34,164 nt of DNA from Nitrososphaerota archaeon (GTDB lineage: Archaea > Thermoproteota > Nitrososphaeria > Nitrososphaerales > Nitrosopumilaceae): assembly GCA_028867675.1 (NCBI GenBank), contig JAGWGA010000019.1:1-34164 (forward strand). The letters are read 5' to 3'. Below the pieces are notes generated by a model. That model was not told where the DNA came from. It worked only from the letters and a program-made list of their open reading frames with translations, and searched no databases. Shown piece by piece: positions 23,262 through 31,975 of the stretch. Numbering within the stretch: the first letter of the stretch is position 1; each line of letters begins with the position of its first letter. Made by a program: the position numbers and the translations under genes.

Positions 23262-24092
23262 ATGAACAAAATTAATGAAAACAATATTCAAGAAATTCCA
23301 GAGATTATAACAAAAGTAGATGTTGATGAAATAGAAATTAAAAAAGAGGCCATACAGCTTGATATCAGAGAAAAAATTCATGAACTTTTAAAGGCAGAAA
23401 GATTAGCAGTGTTGGGAGAATTTTCTGCCAGATTAAATCACGATCTAAGAAACCCACTAGCCATCATTAAAAATGCAGCATCCATGATTAAGGATAAAGA
23501 ACTTACTCCTGAGCAAAAATCAAACCAATGTGAGGCCATTGATAGAGCAATTTTTAGAATCACACATCAGATAGAAGATGTACTAGACTTTGTTGAGCTA
23601 CAAAACTTGGAAATAAGATTGTGTTCAATATCAGAAATAATTGAAAATGCATGGTCAGAAATTAGATTTCCAAAAAATAAAACAGAATTACATGTCAAGT
23701 GTAATAGAGATACAAGAATACAATGTGATCTGGAACAACTCAAGATTGCATTTAAAAATATTTTACTAAATTCTGTTCAAGGTATGAATTATCAGGGAAA
23801 AATAGATGTTACAATTACTGATGCTACAGGTTTTATTAAAATCGAGATAAAAGACAACGGTCCTGGAATTTCTGAGAATATTTTACCCAAGATATTTGAT
23901 CCTCTTTTTACTACCAAACAAATAGGAACTGGATTAGGTCTCGTTAGTTGTAAGAATATCATAGAAGGTCACAAGGGGAGAATAAGTGTAGATAGTAAAA
24001 AAGACATAGGGACCAGATTCATTATCGAACTTCCAAAGAATCTATACGAGGTTTTTGCCAAGCATTCAGAAATAAAGTCACAAAATAGTTGA
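23262..24092 (+). CDS. Soluble sensor histidine kinase
   Basis: The 276-aa protein has an acidic, probably coiled N-terminal 45 residues, then the H box LNHDLRNPLAII (phospho-accepting His60), N box FKNILLNSVQGM, G1 DNGPGIS, F box IFDPLFTTK and G2 GTGLGL. There is no membrane helix or PAS domain, so input must come through a partner. No receiver domain is encoded in the window. The ATG at 23262 is preferred because GGAG lies 9 bases upstream; TTG at 23247 would add 5 residues. It follows the TrmB-like gene closely and may be cotranscribed. Confidence 0.88.
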   Translation: MNKINENNIQEIPEIITKVDVDEIEIKKEAIQLDIREKIHELLKAERLAVLGEFSARLNHDLRNPLAIIKNAASMIKDKELTPEQKSNQCEAIDRAIFRITHQIEDVLDFVELQNLEIRLCSISEIIENAWSEIRFPKNKTELHVKCNRDTRIQCDLEQLKIAFKNILLNSVQGMNYQGKIDVTITDATGFIKIEIKDNGPGISENILPKIFDPLFTTKQIGTGLGLVSCKNIIEGHKGRISVDSKKDIGTRFIIELPKNLYEVFAKHSEIKSQNS

Positions 24093-24159
24093 GCATAATC
24101 ACACAGACTACCACAATTAGGCGAATACCTTTTATTCTCAGACTATACAAATACTAAAA

Positions 24160-24615
24160 ATGTCAAAGAAAATTCTAGTTTTTGCAGTTCTATTTACAAT
24201 TGCTTTATCCATGACCATATCTCAAGAGGCCAGTGCTTTGACTAAAGGTAGGGGCGATTACAGTCGTACTACAGCAAGCTTGGACCCAAGCAGAGTTTGT
24301 GGAAATCATGTATGCATGCCAGGTGAGGGTTCTAAATGGTTCCATGCAGTATCAATATCACAACGTCTAGGTCCTGGAAAAGCTACAGGTGGATATCTAG
24401 GCCATGTCATCATGCATCAATTGGTTGTAAATTCACAAGTAAAACAAACAAAATCCACTATAGAAATGACAAGCATAAAGTCAGGAAAACCAACTAGTGA
24501 CAAAATAGGAATGTCGGATAACAACAGCGTAATGAAAAATATGCCAATGAATAATCAGGCAAATACAACACCCATGAATAACCAGACAAACACAAGCACC
24601 AATTCAACGGGCTAG
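24160..24615 (+). CDS. Secreted protein with Asn/Thr-rich tail
   Basis: The 151-aa protein has a clear signal peptide (KKILVFAVLFTIALSM, cleavage probably after EASA near residue 26). The mature part has a conserved-looking core with two cysteines (RVCGNHVCMPGEGSKW) that could form a disulfide or bind metal, followed by WFHAVSISQRLGPGK and histidines. The last 35 residues are low-complexity Met/Asn/Thr (two NNQ repeats) with several N-glycosylation sequons. The ATG at 24160 follows CCTTTTATTCT at TATA distance. I do not recognise the family. The glycosyltransferase gene downstream would fit a glycosylated surface protein. Confidence 0.75.
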   Translation: MSKKILVFAVLFTIALSMTISQEASALTKGRGDYSRTTASLDPSRVCGNHVCMPGEGSKWFHAVSISQRLGPGKATGGYLGHVIMHQLVVNSQVKQTKSTIEMTSIKSGKPTSDKIGMSDNNSVMKNMPMNNQANTTPMNNQTNTSTNSTG

Positions 24616-24676
24616 AAAACATATTTTTTCAATCCAATTATCAACACATTTAGCAGTACAGATGAATTGATACCTA

Positions 24677-26158
24677 TTGCACATATTTCAAAAAGAACAA
24701 AAATTATTCATAGTGATTTTTGCAGTAATAATTTTTAATTCTTGCCTAGGTCTTGCTTCATTTCCAGAATATTTTTGGGATGAAGGAGTGTATGTGGATA
24801 GAGCAGTAAACTTTGCCAAAACCCTACAAATGTATCAGGATCCAAACTACATAGACCATCCACCACTTGGATGGATGATACCATCATTGTTTTTTGCACC
24901 AATTGGATTTCCAGATTCAATCCTGCATTTACAAATTCATGATAATAATTTTCACATAATGTTGTTATTTTTAATTCCAAGATTAGTAGGTATATTCTAT
25001 ATAATTCCAATTTCCATTTTAATCTACAAAATATCAGAACGATTATACAATAACAAAAGATTTTCTCTAGTCTCACTAGCTACATTTGCATTAATTCCAG
25101 CATTATGGCCATTTAGAAATCTCCTATTAGACCCTCTCATGATACTGTTTGTACTAGCATCACTATTTTTCGTCATTCCAAGAACAGATGATAAAAACAA
25201 ACATGGAACAAGTAAGCTAGTCATATCTGGGATTCTCTTTGGATGCGCAATTCTTGCAAAGTTCTCCGCAATTCTCTTTCTGCCAGCTCTAATTTTTTAT
25301 GCAATACAAAACAGGAAAAGAATACATCATGCAATAATATGGACGATTCCCCTTATTGTAACACTAGCATCATGGGTTTTTGCAATATCAAACCAGCATG
25401 ACCTAAGTCATCTATTATCTACTCAATTATGGCAAGCTAGCAGAACATCTTCTTTACCATACGGCATAGCATTACAGATTCTGATTACACTATCACCAAT
25501 TGGACTTGTTTTTGGAATTGCTGGAATTGTACAACTGATAAAGAGAAAAAGTTTCTTCGGATCACTAATATCAATTCCTTATCTTGGATTTTTGTTCAGA
25601 GGAGGTTTTGTAGGATTTGTTCACACAATACCCATTTTACCGATACTAAGCATCTATGCAGGAAAGTCACTCTATGATTTTGCACAAAAATTATCAAAGA
25701 TACAATCAGCGCAAAAGAATGAAACAACATTTAATCTTCTTTTGATAGTTCTTTTAGTTTCTTCAGTTGGAGTTACAATATGGATAACATCTTTTGATGC
25801 AGGAAAGGCCCAAAGAGAAGCAATCGAATATCTATCAAGTACGCTTCCAAAGAATGCAGTTCTTGTAACAAATCCGGGATATGGTTGGGTTGTAAAACAA
25901 TTTAGGCCAGATATTCAGGTAACAGATTTTTTTAGTTTTAATTTTATCAAAAATACTCCTGATGAGATATATTTTGCAGAGAGTACCTCTCCTGTTCAAC
26001 GCGATCCCTCATTAATACAAACTCAACACATCTATGAGAAATCGTGTCTTGTAAAAACATTCAAAATAGAACCGCCATTTATCCATCCCTATTCTTTACC
26101 ATCAGATATGCCCTGGAATGTAATAATACATCACTTTTCCGCAAAAGGATGTCAGTGA
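24677..26158 (+). CDS. GT-C-fold membrane glycosyltransferase (PMT/ArnT-like)
   Basis: The 493-aa protein has about 10 hydrophobic segments. Its first extracellular loop carries FWDEGVYVDRA, the catalytic acidic pair of GT39/ArnT-type enzymes, followed by DHPPLGW, also typical of the fold. The C-terminal part is a soluble domain with a further WVVKQF..., as in dolichyl-phosphate-sugar dependent transferases. It probably moves a sugar from a polyprenyl phosphate to a lipid or protein on the outer face of the membrane. TTG start at 24677; an in-frame stop at 24668-24670 limits extension. Confidence 0.8.
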   Translation: MHIFQKEQKLFIVIFAVIIFNSCLGLASFPEYFWDEGVYVDRAVNFAKTLQMYQDPNYIDHPPLGWMIPSLFFAPIGFPDSILHLQIHDNNFHIMLLFLIPRLVGIFYIIPISILIYKISERLYNNKRFSLVSLATFALIPALWPFRNLLLDPLMILFVLASLFFVIPRTDDKNKHGTSKLVISGILFGCAILAKFSAILFLPALIFYAIQNRKRIHHAIIWTIPLIVTLASWVFAISNQHDLSHLLSTQLWQASRTSSLPYGIALQILITLSPIGLVFGIAGIVQLIKRKSFFGSLISIPYLGFLFRGGFVGFVHTIPILPILSIYAGKSLYDFAQKLSKIQSAQKNETTFNLLLIVLLVSSVGVTIWITSFDAGKAQREAIEYLSSTLPKNAVLVTNPGYGWVVKQFRPDIQVTDFFSFNFIKNTPDEIYFAESTSPVQRDPSLIQTQHIYEKSCLVKTFKIEPPFIHPYSLPSDMPWNVIIHHFSAKGCQ

Positions 26159-26256
26159 ATAGATTCAACTAATGATTGAAGATATTCAATGCAACCCAAA
26201 CTAGTCATGTAAATCCAAAGTTAATGTTAAATTGGCACGTCTAGTCCAACCTCATA

Positions 26257-27444
26257 ATGACAGAATTTGAAGAGTTTGCTTACGCTCTTTTGGATCAACT
26301 CTCAGTTGAGCTAAATGAAGAAAAAGAGATAACAGATTCAAAGGCAAAGGCAGTTCAGGCATTTGCCTCAAAGATAAAGTTTGAAGATATTGAAGTGATT
26401 TCCAACAGATTATCTTCAGAGATCTCAAAGAAGATAACAGAGTTTACTGGAATTCCAGTAACACAGACCAAGGTAGAATTTCCAGAACTTGTTGAGTTCA
26501 AACGTCTCAAAGGACGTAAAGTGTATCCTACAAGGGAATCTGCAGAGTTTGTAGAGGAGTTGTTTATAGCAATTGCGCATGAGGATGTTCAAAAAATAGC
26601 AACTCTTGCAGAAAAACAGACTTTTAGATATCTAGTTTATTCGACTTATGCAAAGGGATACATCTCACAAATATCTACCACATATGGAGACTTTTACGAA
26701 TCTGCCATATACCTAAACAAGTTCATCTTATCCAGCTATCCCCAAATAATATTATACAAGCAAGGCGAGCCCTATGAATCAAGATTTGATCAAGTAAACT
26801 CTGGATATATGGGAGCCTTGAAGATGACCATTTTAGAAGAACACGTTCATTCAATACAAAATAACCTTTACAATATCAACAAAAATGCAGTCTCACAAGT
26901 AAATGCAATCAATGAAGAACTTGCCAAGATAATCTTGGGATTAGATGATATCACTACAAAAAATCTGTACAATTATTTACAATTACCCGAAGTTCCTGAT
27001 GAATATCCAATTGCAAAAAGGGCAAATCTGTTTTTCATATTAAATCCAGACAATTTCATAGTTCAGGTCTTGGGTCCTGATGTAATGACATTTACCAAGG
27101 TTACAGTTGATCCTAAAATTTTGGAGATGATCCCACAACTTTTAGATATTTATCAGAGATGGTTAAAACCAATACAGGCACATCATGCAGCATTTACAAC
27201 AATGGAAGGAATGGCAGAATTTGCAGTAAAAAATATCCTAAGAGATGATCAAGACTTTAAGAATTATCTAGTGACGTTTGCAAACAGCGACATTTCAACA
27301 TATCAGATTAGAAAGAGTATGGGAACTGACTTTACAGAATACATATTTTCTAAATTAGGCAAAGACACCTACAAAACTCTGATTGAAAATCCGCCCACAA
27401 CGCGTGAGCTCAAAAATCCAGAAAGTTATCTAAATAGAAAATGA
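26257..27444 (+). CDS. Unrecognised 395-aa protein, possible variant zincin
   Basis: There is no signal peptide or membrane helix. The N-terminal 65 residues are helical and charged. I note LEEHVHSIQ (residues 193-201), which lines up with a metallopeptidase HExxH...Q motif if the first His is replaced by Glu194, and TMEGMAEFAV (315-324), which resembles the EGxAE(Y/F) segment carrying the third metal ligand in some gluzincins. The 119-residue gap between them is long, so activity is doubtful. The gene overlaps the SirB1-like gene by ATGA, so the two are coupled and probably work together. I know of no function. Confidence 0.75.
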   Translation: MTEFEEFAYALLDQLSVELNEEKEITDSKAKAVQAFASKIKFEDIEVISNRLSSEISKKITEFTGIPVTQTKVEFPELVEFKRLKGRKVYPTRESAEFVEELFIAIAHEDVQKIATLAEKQTFRYLVYSTYAKGYISQISTTYGDFYESAIYLNKFILSSYPQIILYKQGEPYESRFDQVNSGYMGALKMTILEEHVHSIQNNLYNINKNAVSQVNAINEELAKIILGLDDITTKNLYNYLQLPEVPDEYPIAKRANLFFILNPDNFIVQVLGPDVMTFTKVTVDPKILEMIPQLLDIYQRWLKPIQAHHAAFTTMEGMAEFAVKNILRDDQDFKNYLVTFANSDISTYQIRKSMGTDFTEYIFSKLGKDTYKTLIENPPTTRELKNPESYLNRK

Positions 27445-28262
27445 GCAATTTTGATCCATTTGCAGCAGAGTGGATTACATATGCAAAAAGTCCACAATAC
27501 GCTTTGGTTGAAAAGTGTCTAAAGTTATCTCAAGTGTTAGAGTTTCCCAATCTTGACATTGCAGAATATATACAAAAATTAAGATCATTTGAACAGGGAT
27601 TACGTGAGCATGTCTCCGATGTAAAAAATCCAATCTATCTTGTTTCCATGTTAAATGAATACATGTTTGACATTTTGGGATTTGAAGGAGATGACGATGA
27701 TTATTACAACCCACAAAATAATTTTCTAAATGTAGTAATAGACAAGCGTAGTGGGATACCAATCACATTATCAATAATTTACATCGAGGTTGCAAGAGCA
27801 ATAGGCCTTGAGCTAAAACCTGTTGGGTTTCCAGGTCATTTCCTTGTAAAATATTCAGAGGAGCTTATCTTAGATCCCTTTAACAGAGGAAGTCTATTAG
27901 ATATTGAAGATCTCCAAGATATACTTGATGCAACATTTGGTGAAGGAGTAGAGTTTGAACCAGAATATCTAAACGATATAGAACCAGAAAAGATATTGAT
28001 TAGAATTTTAAGAAATCTTAAGGGTTCTTACACCGAGTCTTTTAACTACGAAAAAGCAATGCATTGCATAAACATGGTATTAGGCCTTGAACCAGAATCA
28101 CCTGAAGATATAAGAGATAAAGGAATCATCCAGTTAAGACTACTTCAAAAAGATCTTGCACTAATATCACTTAACAAGTATTTGGAGTTGTCTCCGGAAG
28201 CAGATGATGTGGATGATATTTTAGAGATGATAAAAAGTATCAAAGAGAAATCTAATCAATAA
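27441..28262 (+). CDS. SirB1/YchA-family protein (transglutaminase-like plus TPR-like tail)
   Basis: The 273-aa protein has the SirB1 signature: DYYNPQNNFLNVVIDKRSGI, then PITLSIIYIEVARAIGLELK and VGFPGHFLVKY. This is the Transglut_core2 fold, in which the His of GFPGHF and a later Asp (ILDPFN) are in place but the nucleophilic Cys of true transglutaminases is not evident. The last 80 residues form TPR-like helices (YEKAMHCINMVLGLEPESP, DLALISLNKYLELSPEAD). Bacterial members are poorly characterised. It starts inside the stop of the 395-aa gene (ATGA). Confidence 0.85.
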   Translation: MSNFDPFAAEWITYAKSPQYALVEKCLKLSQVLEFPNLDIAEYIQKLRSFEQGLREHVSDVKNPIYLVSMLNEYMFDILGFEGDDDDYYNPQNNFLNVVIDKRSGIPITLSIIYIEVARAIGLELKPVGFPGHFLVKYSEELILDPFNRGSLLDIEDLQDILDATFGEGVEFEPEYLNDIEPEKILIRILRNLKGSYTESFNYEKAMHCINMVLGLEPESPEDIRDKGIIQLRLLQKDLALISLNKYLELSPEADDVDDILEMIKSIKEKSNQ

Positions 28263-28422
28263 TTGATTGAATGTCTTTTCCTTTTTTAATTAATTTGTGT
28301 TCGTATCGCACAATCTTGTTTCGCATTGTTCCTTTCAATATATCCATTTCATTTCTCAAGCTAGCAACTTCATCTTCAAGTCTAGCTACTCTTTCATAAA
28401 TGGATTCATCTTCGCCTGCCAT
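28252..28422 (-). CDS. Small coiled-coil protein (56 aa)
   Basis: The 56 residues begin MAGEDESIYERVARLEDEV and continue with ASLRNEMDILKGT and a basic end. The first 35 residues form a heptad-patterned coiled coil. ATG 28422 is preferred over GTG 28437 because a TATA-like AATTTTTAAG lies about 30 bp upstream of it on the minus strand. The 3' end overlaps the SirB1-like gene by 11 bases, tail to tail. The function is unknown. Confidence 0.65.
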   Translation of the reverse strand: MAGEDESIYERVARLEDEVASLRNEMDILKGTMRNKIVRYEHKLIKKGKDIQSIID

Positions 28423-28493
28423 ATATTCAATCTGCACTAGATGTGATCTTAAAAATTTATGGTTTATTTTGTTGAGGGTTTTGTCAGTATTTT

Positions 28494-28655
28494 CTATAGC
28501 GTAAATTCAGCGTTGCATGATTGGCATTTTCCTTTCTCACTTCCAATCACACCTATAATCAAAATCTTTCCTATTGTACCGCATTTAGGACATAATCCAG
28601 TTGTAACGTTCTTTGGACCGCTTGCTCGTGGTTTGACTGTTTTTCTTCTAACCAT
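28494..28655 (-). CDS. Small zinc-ribbon protein (53 aa)
   Basis: The 53-aa protein starts MVRRKTVKPRASGPKN and has CPKCG and CQSCN knuckles about 20 residues apart around GKILIIGVIGSEKGK: a complete zinc ribbon. The basic N-terminus suggests nucleic-acid or ribosome contact. The start at ATG 28655 is chosen because a TATA-like TTAATAATAG lies about 25 bp upstream, between it and the tRNA-Ser gene. A longer reading from 28766 would run through the tRNA and is not credible. Confidence 0.75.
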   Translation of the reverse strand: MVRRKTVKPRASGPKNVTTGLCPKCGTIGKILIIGVIGSEKGKCQSCNAEFTL

Positions 28656-28708
28656 TGTTTTCAAGTCTGAAGATTCTATTATTAAGTTTAAGCGTAGATC
28701 GCAAAAAG

Positions 28709-28792
28709 CGCGGGGAGTGGGATTCGAACCCACGGGTCCTTGCGGACATGGGATTAGCAATCCCACGCCCTACCAGGCTAGGCGACCCCCGC
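28709..28792 (-). tRNA. tRNA-Ser (GCT)
   Basis: 84 nt on the minus strand. The acceptor GCGGGGG pairs with TCCCCGC (one G-U), with discriminator G73 as expected for serine. The anticodon loop TTGCTAA has GCT at 28758-28756. A long variable arm (GTCC...GGAC) marks a class II tRNA, and the T arm is GTGGG-TTCGAAT-CCCAC. No intron and no encoded CCA. A T5 tract follows the 3' end, and TTTAAATTT lies about 20 bp upstream of the 5' end. Confidence 0.95.
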
Positions 28793-28854
28793 ATAGATGT
28801 GCTGAAATTTAAACTGTTATTATAACTTTGTAACTTGAATTAGAATGAATTTAC

Positions 28855-29601
28855 CTACTCTTCACCGAAACGTTTGTAGTTTTGTACAAGATCTTTGAGA
28901 TGAATTTTTTCTCCACCTATAATCTTCAGATCAACTTTGATCTTCCCTTTCTCAATTGTAATGATATTGTATGTATTTTCAAAGAGGCCTCTCATTCTTT
29001 CAGATGACACAGTTCCAGCATTTGCAATGGATAGATTCCCAAAGTTCCAAAACCATGGCCTATGCTTGTGGCCACATATGACTAGGTCAATCTTGCTATC
29101 TAGTGCAGTACGTAGTACATCTCCAGAGTCTATTACAGTTACTCTATCTGTTCCAGTATCAGGAACACCGATTAGATGATGATGCATTGCAAGTATCTTG
29201 GTCTTGCCTTCATACTTTTTCATGGTCCTTTCAAGCCATAGATTCTGTCTGTAACCTACTTCGCCCTCATCCCTATCAGGTCTTGCAGTACCAATTGTTA
29301 CAAGGACCGTATCATCATCAAGCTCGTTTACAGAATCAAATGGAAAATATTTTTTGAAAAGAAGATATCCGGTATTTCTATAGTCATGATTTCCGCTAAT
29401 TGTGATTATTTTTTCTGCTTTGAACTGTGAAAATTTTGCTTTGCATTTTTCGTATTCTTTGAGAAGTCCTTCATTTGTAAGATCGCCAGTAGCTACAATA
29501 ACAGACGGTTTTAGTTCGTTTATCTCTTCCACTGCCTGATCAAAGGCGTCTTCTTTGAATTGAGCACCTACATGAATATCTGAAATCTGTACTATTCTCA
29601 T
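28855..29601 (-). CDS. Calcineurin-like metallophosphoesterase
   Basis: The 248-aa protein has the full two-metal motif set: DIHVG (Asp8, His10), ATGDLTNEG, SGNHDYRNTG, LAMHHHLIG and CGHKHRPW. Spacing is that of the 3',5'-cyclic-nucleotide phosphodiesterase CpdA/Icc branch, but archaeal members have varied substrates. ATG 29601 (MRIVQISDIH) is the natural start; upstream codons to 29640 would add 13 residues before the first strand. It is divergent from the isocitrate dehydrogenase-like gene. Confidence 0.88.
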   Translation of the reverse strand: MRIVQISDIHVGAQFKEDAFDQAVEEINELKPSVIVATGDLTNEGLLKEYEKCKAKFSQFKAEKIITISGNHDYRNTGYLLFKKYFPFDSVNELDDDTVLVTIGTARPDRDEGEVGYRQNLWLERTMKKYEGKTKILAMHHHLIGVPDTGTDRVTVIDSGDVLRTALDSKIDLVICGHKHRPWFWNFGNLSIANAGTVSSERMRGLFENTYNIITIEKGKIKVDLKIIGGEKIHLKDLVQNYKRFGEE

Positions 29602-29691
29602 AACAAAATATCTGATAAATGATGGTTTAAGCTTTAGCATTTACAATAATAAAATTTCAGTAATTTTCTAGTTAGAGTTAAATATACAGAT

Positions 29692-30738
29692 ATGACAGTC
29701 TCGCCAGATTTGGGAAAAAAGGCTGCGATAATTAGAGGCGATGGTATTGGCCCAGAAATTGTCGATGCAATGCTAAAGGTATTAAGATCATGTAACACTC
29801 AAACTGAATTAATTTTATGTGAGGCTGGTTCTGAACAATGGGAAAAACATGGTGGAGAGACATACATTCCAGATTCTACAATGAAGATCCTAGAGAGTTC
29901 AGATGCGGGTTTTAAGGGCCCTACAACTACAATTCCTAAACCAAATTCTCCAAGAAGTGTTGCAGTTACACTTCGACAAAAATTTGATCTCTATGCCAAT
30001 ATCAGACCAATCAAGACATACAAGAGAATAACTCCAGATAAGACACTTGATTTTGTATGTTTTAGAGAAGCAACCGAGGGACTCTACACGGGAATTGAGT
30101 TTAAGGTATCAGAAGATGCAGCAATTGCAATTAGAAAAATTACAAGACAGGGAAGTAGTAGATTTATCAACTCAGCATTATCATGGGCAAAAAAATATCA
30201 TATGAACAAAATGGTTGCAATAACAAAGAGAAACATTCTCAAGGTTACTGATGGACTCTTCTGGGAGGAGGTAGAAAAGGCCGCAAAGGCAAATCCAGGA
30301 ATAACAATCGAGGAACTTTACATAGACAACATGACTCAACAATTGGTTATCAAGCCAGAACAATTCAATGGTGCCGTTTTGATAAGTACGAATCTGTTTA
30401 TGGACATCATATCAGAGTTAGCTTCTGGCATAATTGGCTCCATCGGACTGGTTTATTCGGCAAATATGGGAGACAGGTTTGCAATGTTTGAGGCGGCTCA
30501 TGGAAGTGCACCCTCTTTTAAGGGCTTAAACAAGGTCAATCCTACTGCTGCAATTTTGTCAGGAGCATGGATGGTGGAATATCTTGGAGAGTCTCACATC
30601 AAGGAAGCAATCTTTGCTGCGACAGATCAAGTAATCAACGAAGGCAAGTATGTTACATTTGATATCGGTGGAAATGCAACTACTACTCAGATGACTGATG
30701 CAATAGTTGAGATTGCAAAGCAAAAGCTACGAAAGTAA
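29692..30738 (+). CDS. Isocitrate dehydrogenase-like decarboxylating dehydrogenase
   Basis: The 348-aa enzyme belongs to the IDH/IPMDH family: GDGIGPEIV near residue 17, TLRQKFDLYANIRP (about 93-106), FREATEGLYTGIE (about 124-136), IDNMTQQLV, NLFMDIISELAS and FEAAHGSAP. TLRQ.FDLYAN.RP is IDH-like, so oxidation of isocitrate to 2-oxoglutarate is most likely, supplying glutamate dehydrogenase. Against a simple match, the substrate loop reads SVAVTLR where E. coli IDH has SLNVALR (Asn115 to Ala), and REATE replaces RENTE. Homoisocitrate or isopropylmalate activity is therefore not excluded. Cofactor not determined. Confidence 0.82.
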   Translation: MTVSPDLGKKAAIIRGDGIGPEIVDAMLKVLRSCNTQTELILCEAGSEQWEKHGGETYIPDSTMKILESSDAGFKGPTTTIPKPNSPRSVAVTLRQKFDLYANIRPIKTYKRITPDKTLDFVCFREATEGLYTGIEFKVSEDAAIAIRKITRQGSSRFINSALSWAKKYHMNKMVAITKRNILKVTDGLFWEEVEKAAKANPGITIEELYIDNMTQQLVIKPEQFNGAVLISTNLFMDIISELASGIIGSIGLVYSANMGDRFAMFEAAHGSAPSFKGLNKVNPTAAILSGAWMVEYLGESHIKEAIFAATDQVINEGKYVTFDIGGNATTTQMTDAIVEIAKQKLRK

Positions 30739-30750
30739 TATTCAAGATCC

Positions 30751-31290
30751 TCAATTAATGTATTTTACACATTCCACAAGGATCAGTTCTTCATAAAATA
30801 ATTTCTTTTTTGCAACAATCTTTGTATCAAAACCAAGGGATGTACAAAGTTCTATCAAGGAAGTGTAATTTGCATGTGATGAGGTAAGAAATATCATCTT
30901 GCCATTTTTTCCAATTCTCGGACTTGCCGATTTAATTATCATACTTGGAATTTCAACACCTTCGTGTAATCCGTCTACAGTGACATCTAACAATTTGTCA
31001 GATGGAAGATACGGTAAGTTGCAAACAATAAGATCAAAATTAACATGTATTGCATCTGCGGCATTGCAACATATACAATTAGCAACAATTTCATGGGCCT
31101 TTTTTAGTGCAAAAATGTTTATGTCAGTTGCAACAACAAGTTCAAAGTTTTTTGATAATACTTTTGCAAGAATGCCAGAACCAGTCCCAATATCAAGTGC
31201 AGACTTTCCTTTTTGATTTTCTAGATAATCAGCAAGAAAAATCGAATCTTCTGCTGGAACATAGTAATTATTTTGTGATTCTTTTTGCAA
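30751..31290 (-). CDS. HemK2-like release-factor glutamine methyltransferase
   Basis: The 179-aa class I methyltransferase opens with YVPAEDSIFLADYL, the YxPAEDSxLL signature of archaeal/eukaryotic HemK2 (Mtq2). Motif I is DIGTGSGILAK and the catalytic motif is CNLPYLP in place of NPPY. The family methylates the GGQ glutamine of the class I release factor (aRF1). TTG start at 31290, overlapping ksgA by 23 bases. This is the last gene of the leftward cluster and converges on the dehydrogenase gene with a 12-base gap. Confidence 0.85.
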   Translation of the reverse strand: MQKESQNNYYVPAEDSIFLADYLENQKGKSALDIGTGSGILAKVLSKNFELVVATDINIFALKKAHEIVANCICCNAADAIHVNFDLIVCNLPYLPSDKLLDVTVDGLHEGVEIPSMIIKSASPRIGKNGKMIFLTSSHANYTSLIELCTSLGFDTKIVAKKKLFYEELILVECVKYIN

Positions 31291-31975
31291 TTTCTATTAT
31301 CTCACCTTCAGGCATTTCTTCAAGTCTCTTATCTGAATCAATCTCTATTCCCATTTTTTTCCCAATGTGTCTTATGGTCTTTCTCTTAAATGAGAACAAT
31401 TTGTTGACAGTTCGTACAATCTCGGCTGAAAGTACCTGCTTTTGAACAAGAGATATTACTACAGAGTCAACTTTTGGAGGAGGTCTAAAGTTTGTATTTT
31501 TAACATCCATGAGATGCTCAACATCAAAGCAATAGCTTGCAAGAATAGATACGGATCTTCGCTCTTTTCCGCCTTTTTTGGCAAGTAATTTTTGGGCAAA
31601 TTCTTTTTGAACCATAATTATTGCGCGCTTGAATTTTCTTTGAACAAGCCACTCTATTGCAGTACGGCTCTCAGAATAAGGAAGGTTTGATACCAAGATT
31701 GTAAATTCAGGATTTTTCTCAAATGCATCTCCATTTTCTAGGACAAGATTTGGAATATGTGATAAAGTCTCCTTTGTTTTAGAATACAATACAGTGTCTT
31801 TTTCAATTGATATCACCTTTTTTGCATTATTACATAGAAAAGAGGTTAGGACGCCTTTTCCTGTTCCTATTTCAAGGATTACATCATCTTTTGTAATCTT
31901 TGCAAAATCAACTATTGATTTTGCTATGGATTGCGATGTTAAGAAATGCTGTCCTAATGACCTACGTTTTATCAT
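31268..31975 (-). CDS. ksgA: 16S rRNA dimethyladenosine transferase
   Basis: The 235-aa RsmA/KsgA/Dim1 enzyme has SLGQHFLTS at the N-terminus, SAM motif EIGTGKGVLTSFL, catalytic VSNLPYSESR and the C-terminal FRPPPKVDSVVI. It dimethylates two adjacent adenines in helix 45 of 16S rRNA during small-subunit maturation. It is slightly shorter than bacterial KsgA (about 270 aa), as usual for archaea. ATG overlaps the stop of the DUF655 gene (ATGA). Confidence 0.93.
   Translation of the reverse strand: MIKRRSLGQHFLTSQSIAKSIVDFAKITKDDVILEIGTGKGVLTSFLCNNAKKVISIEKDTVLYSKTKETLSHIPNLVLENGDAFEKNPEFTILVSNLPYSESRTAIEWLVQRKFKRAIIMVQKEFAQKLLAKKGGKERRSVSILASYCFDVEHLMDVKNTNFRPPPKVDSVVISLVQKQVLSAEIVRTVNKLFSFKRKTIRHIGKKMGIEIDSDKRLEEMPEGEIIEIAKRITK

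Noticed and set aside
28656-28766. Longer start for the 53-aa zinc-ribbon gene
   Set aside because: The added residues are a translation of the tRNA-Ser gene.
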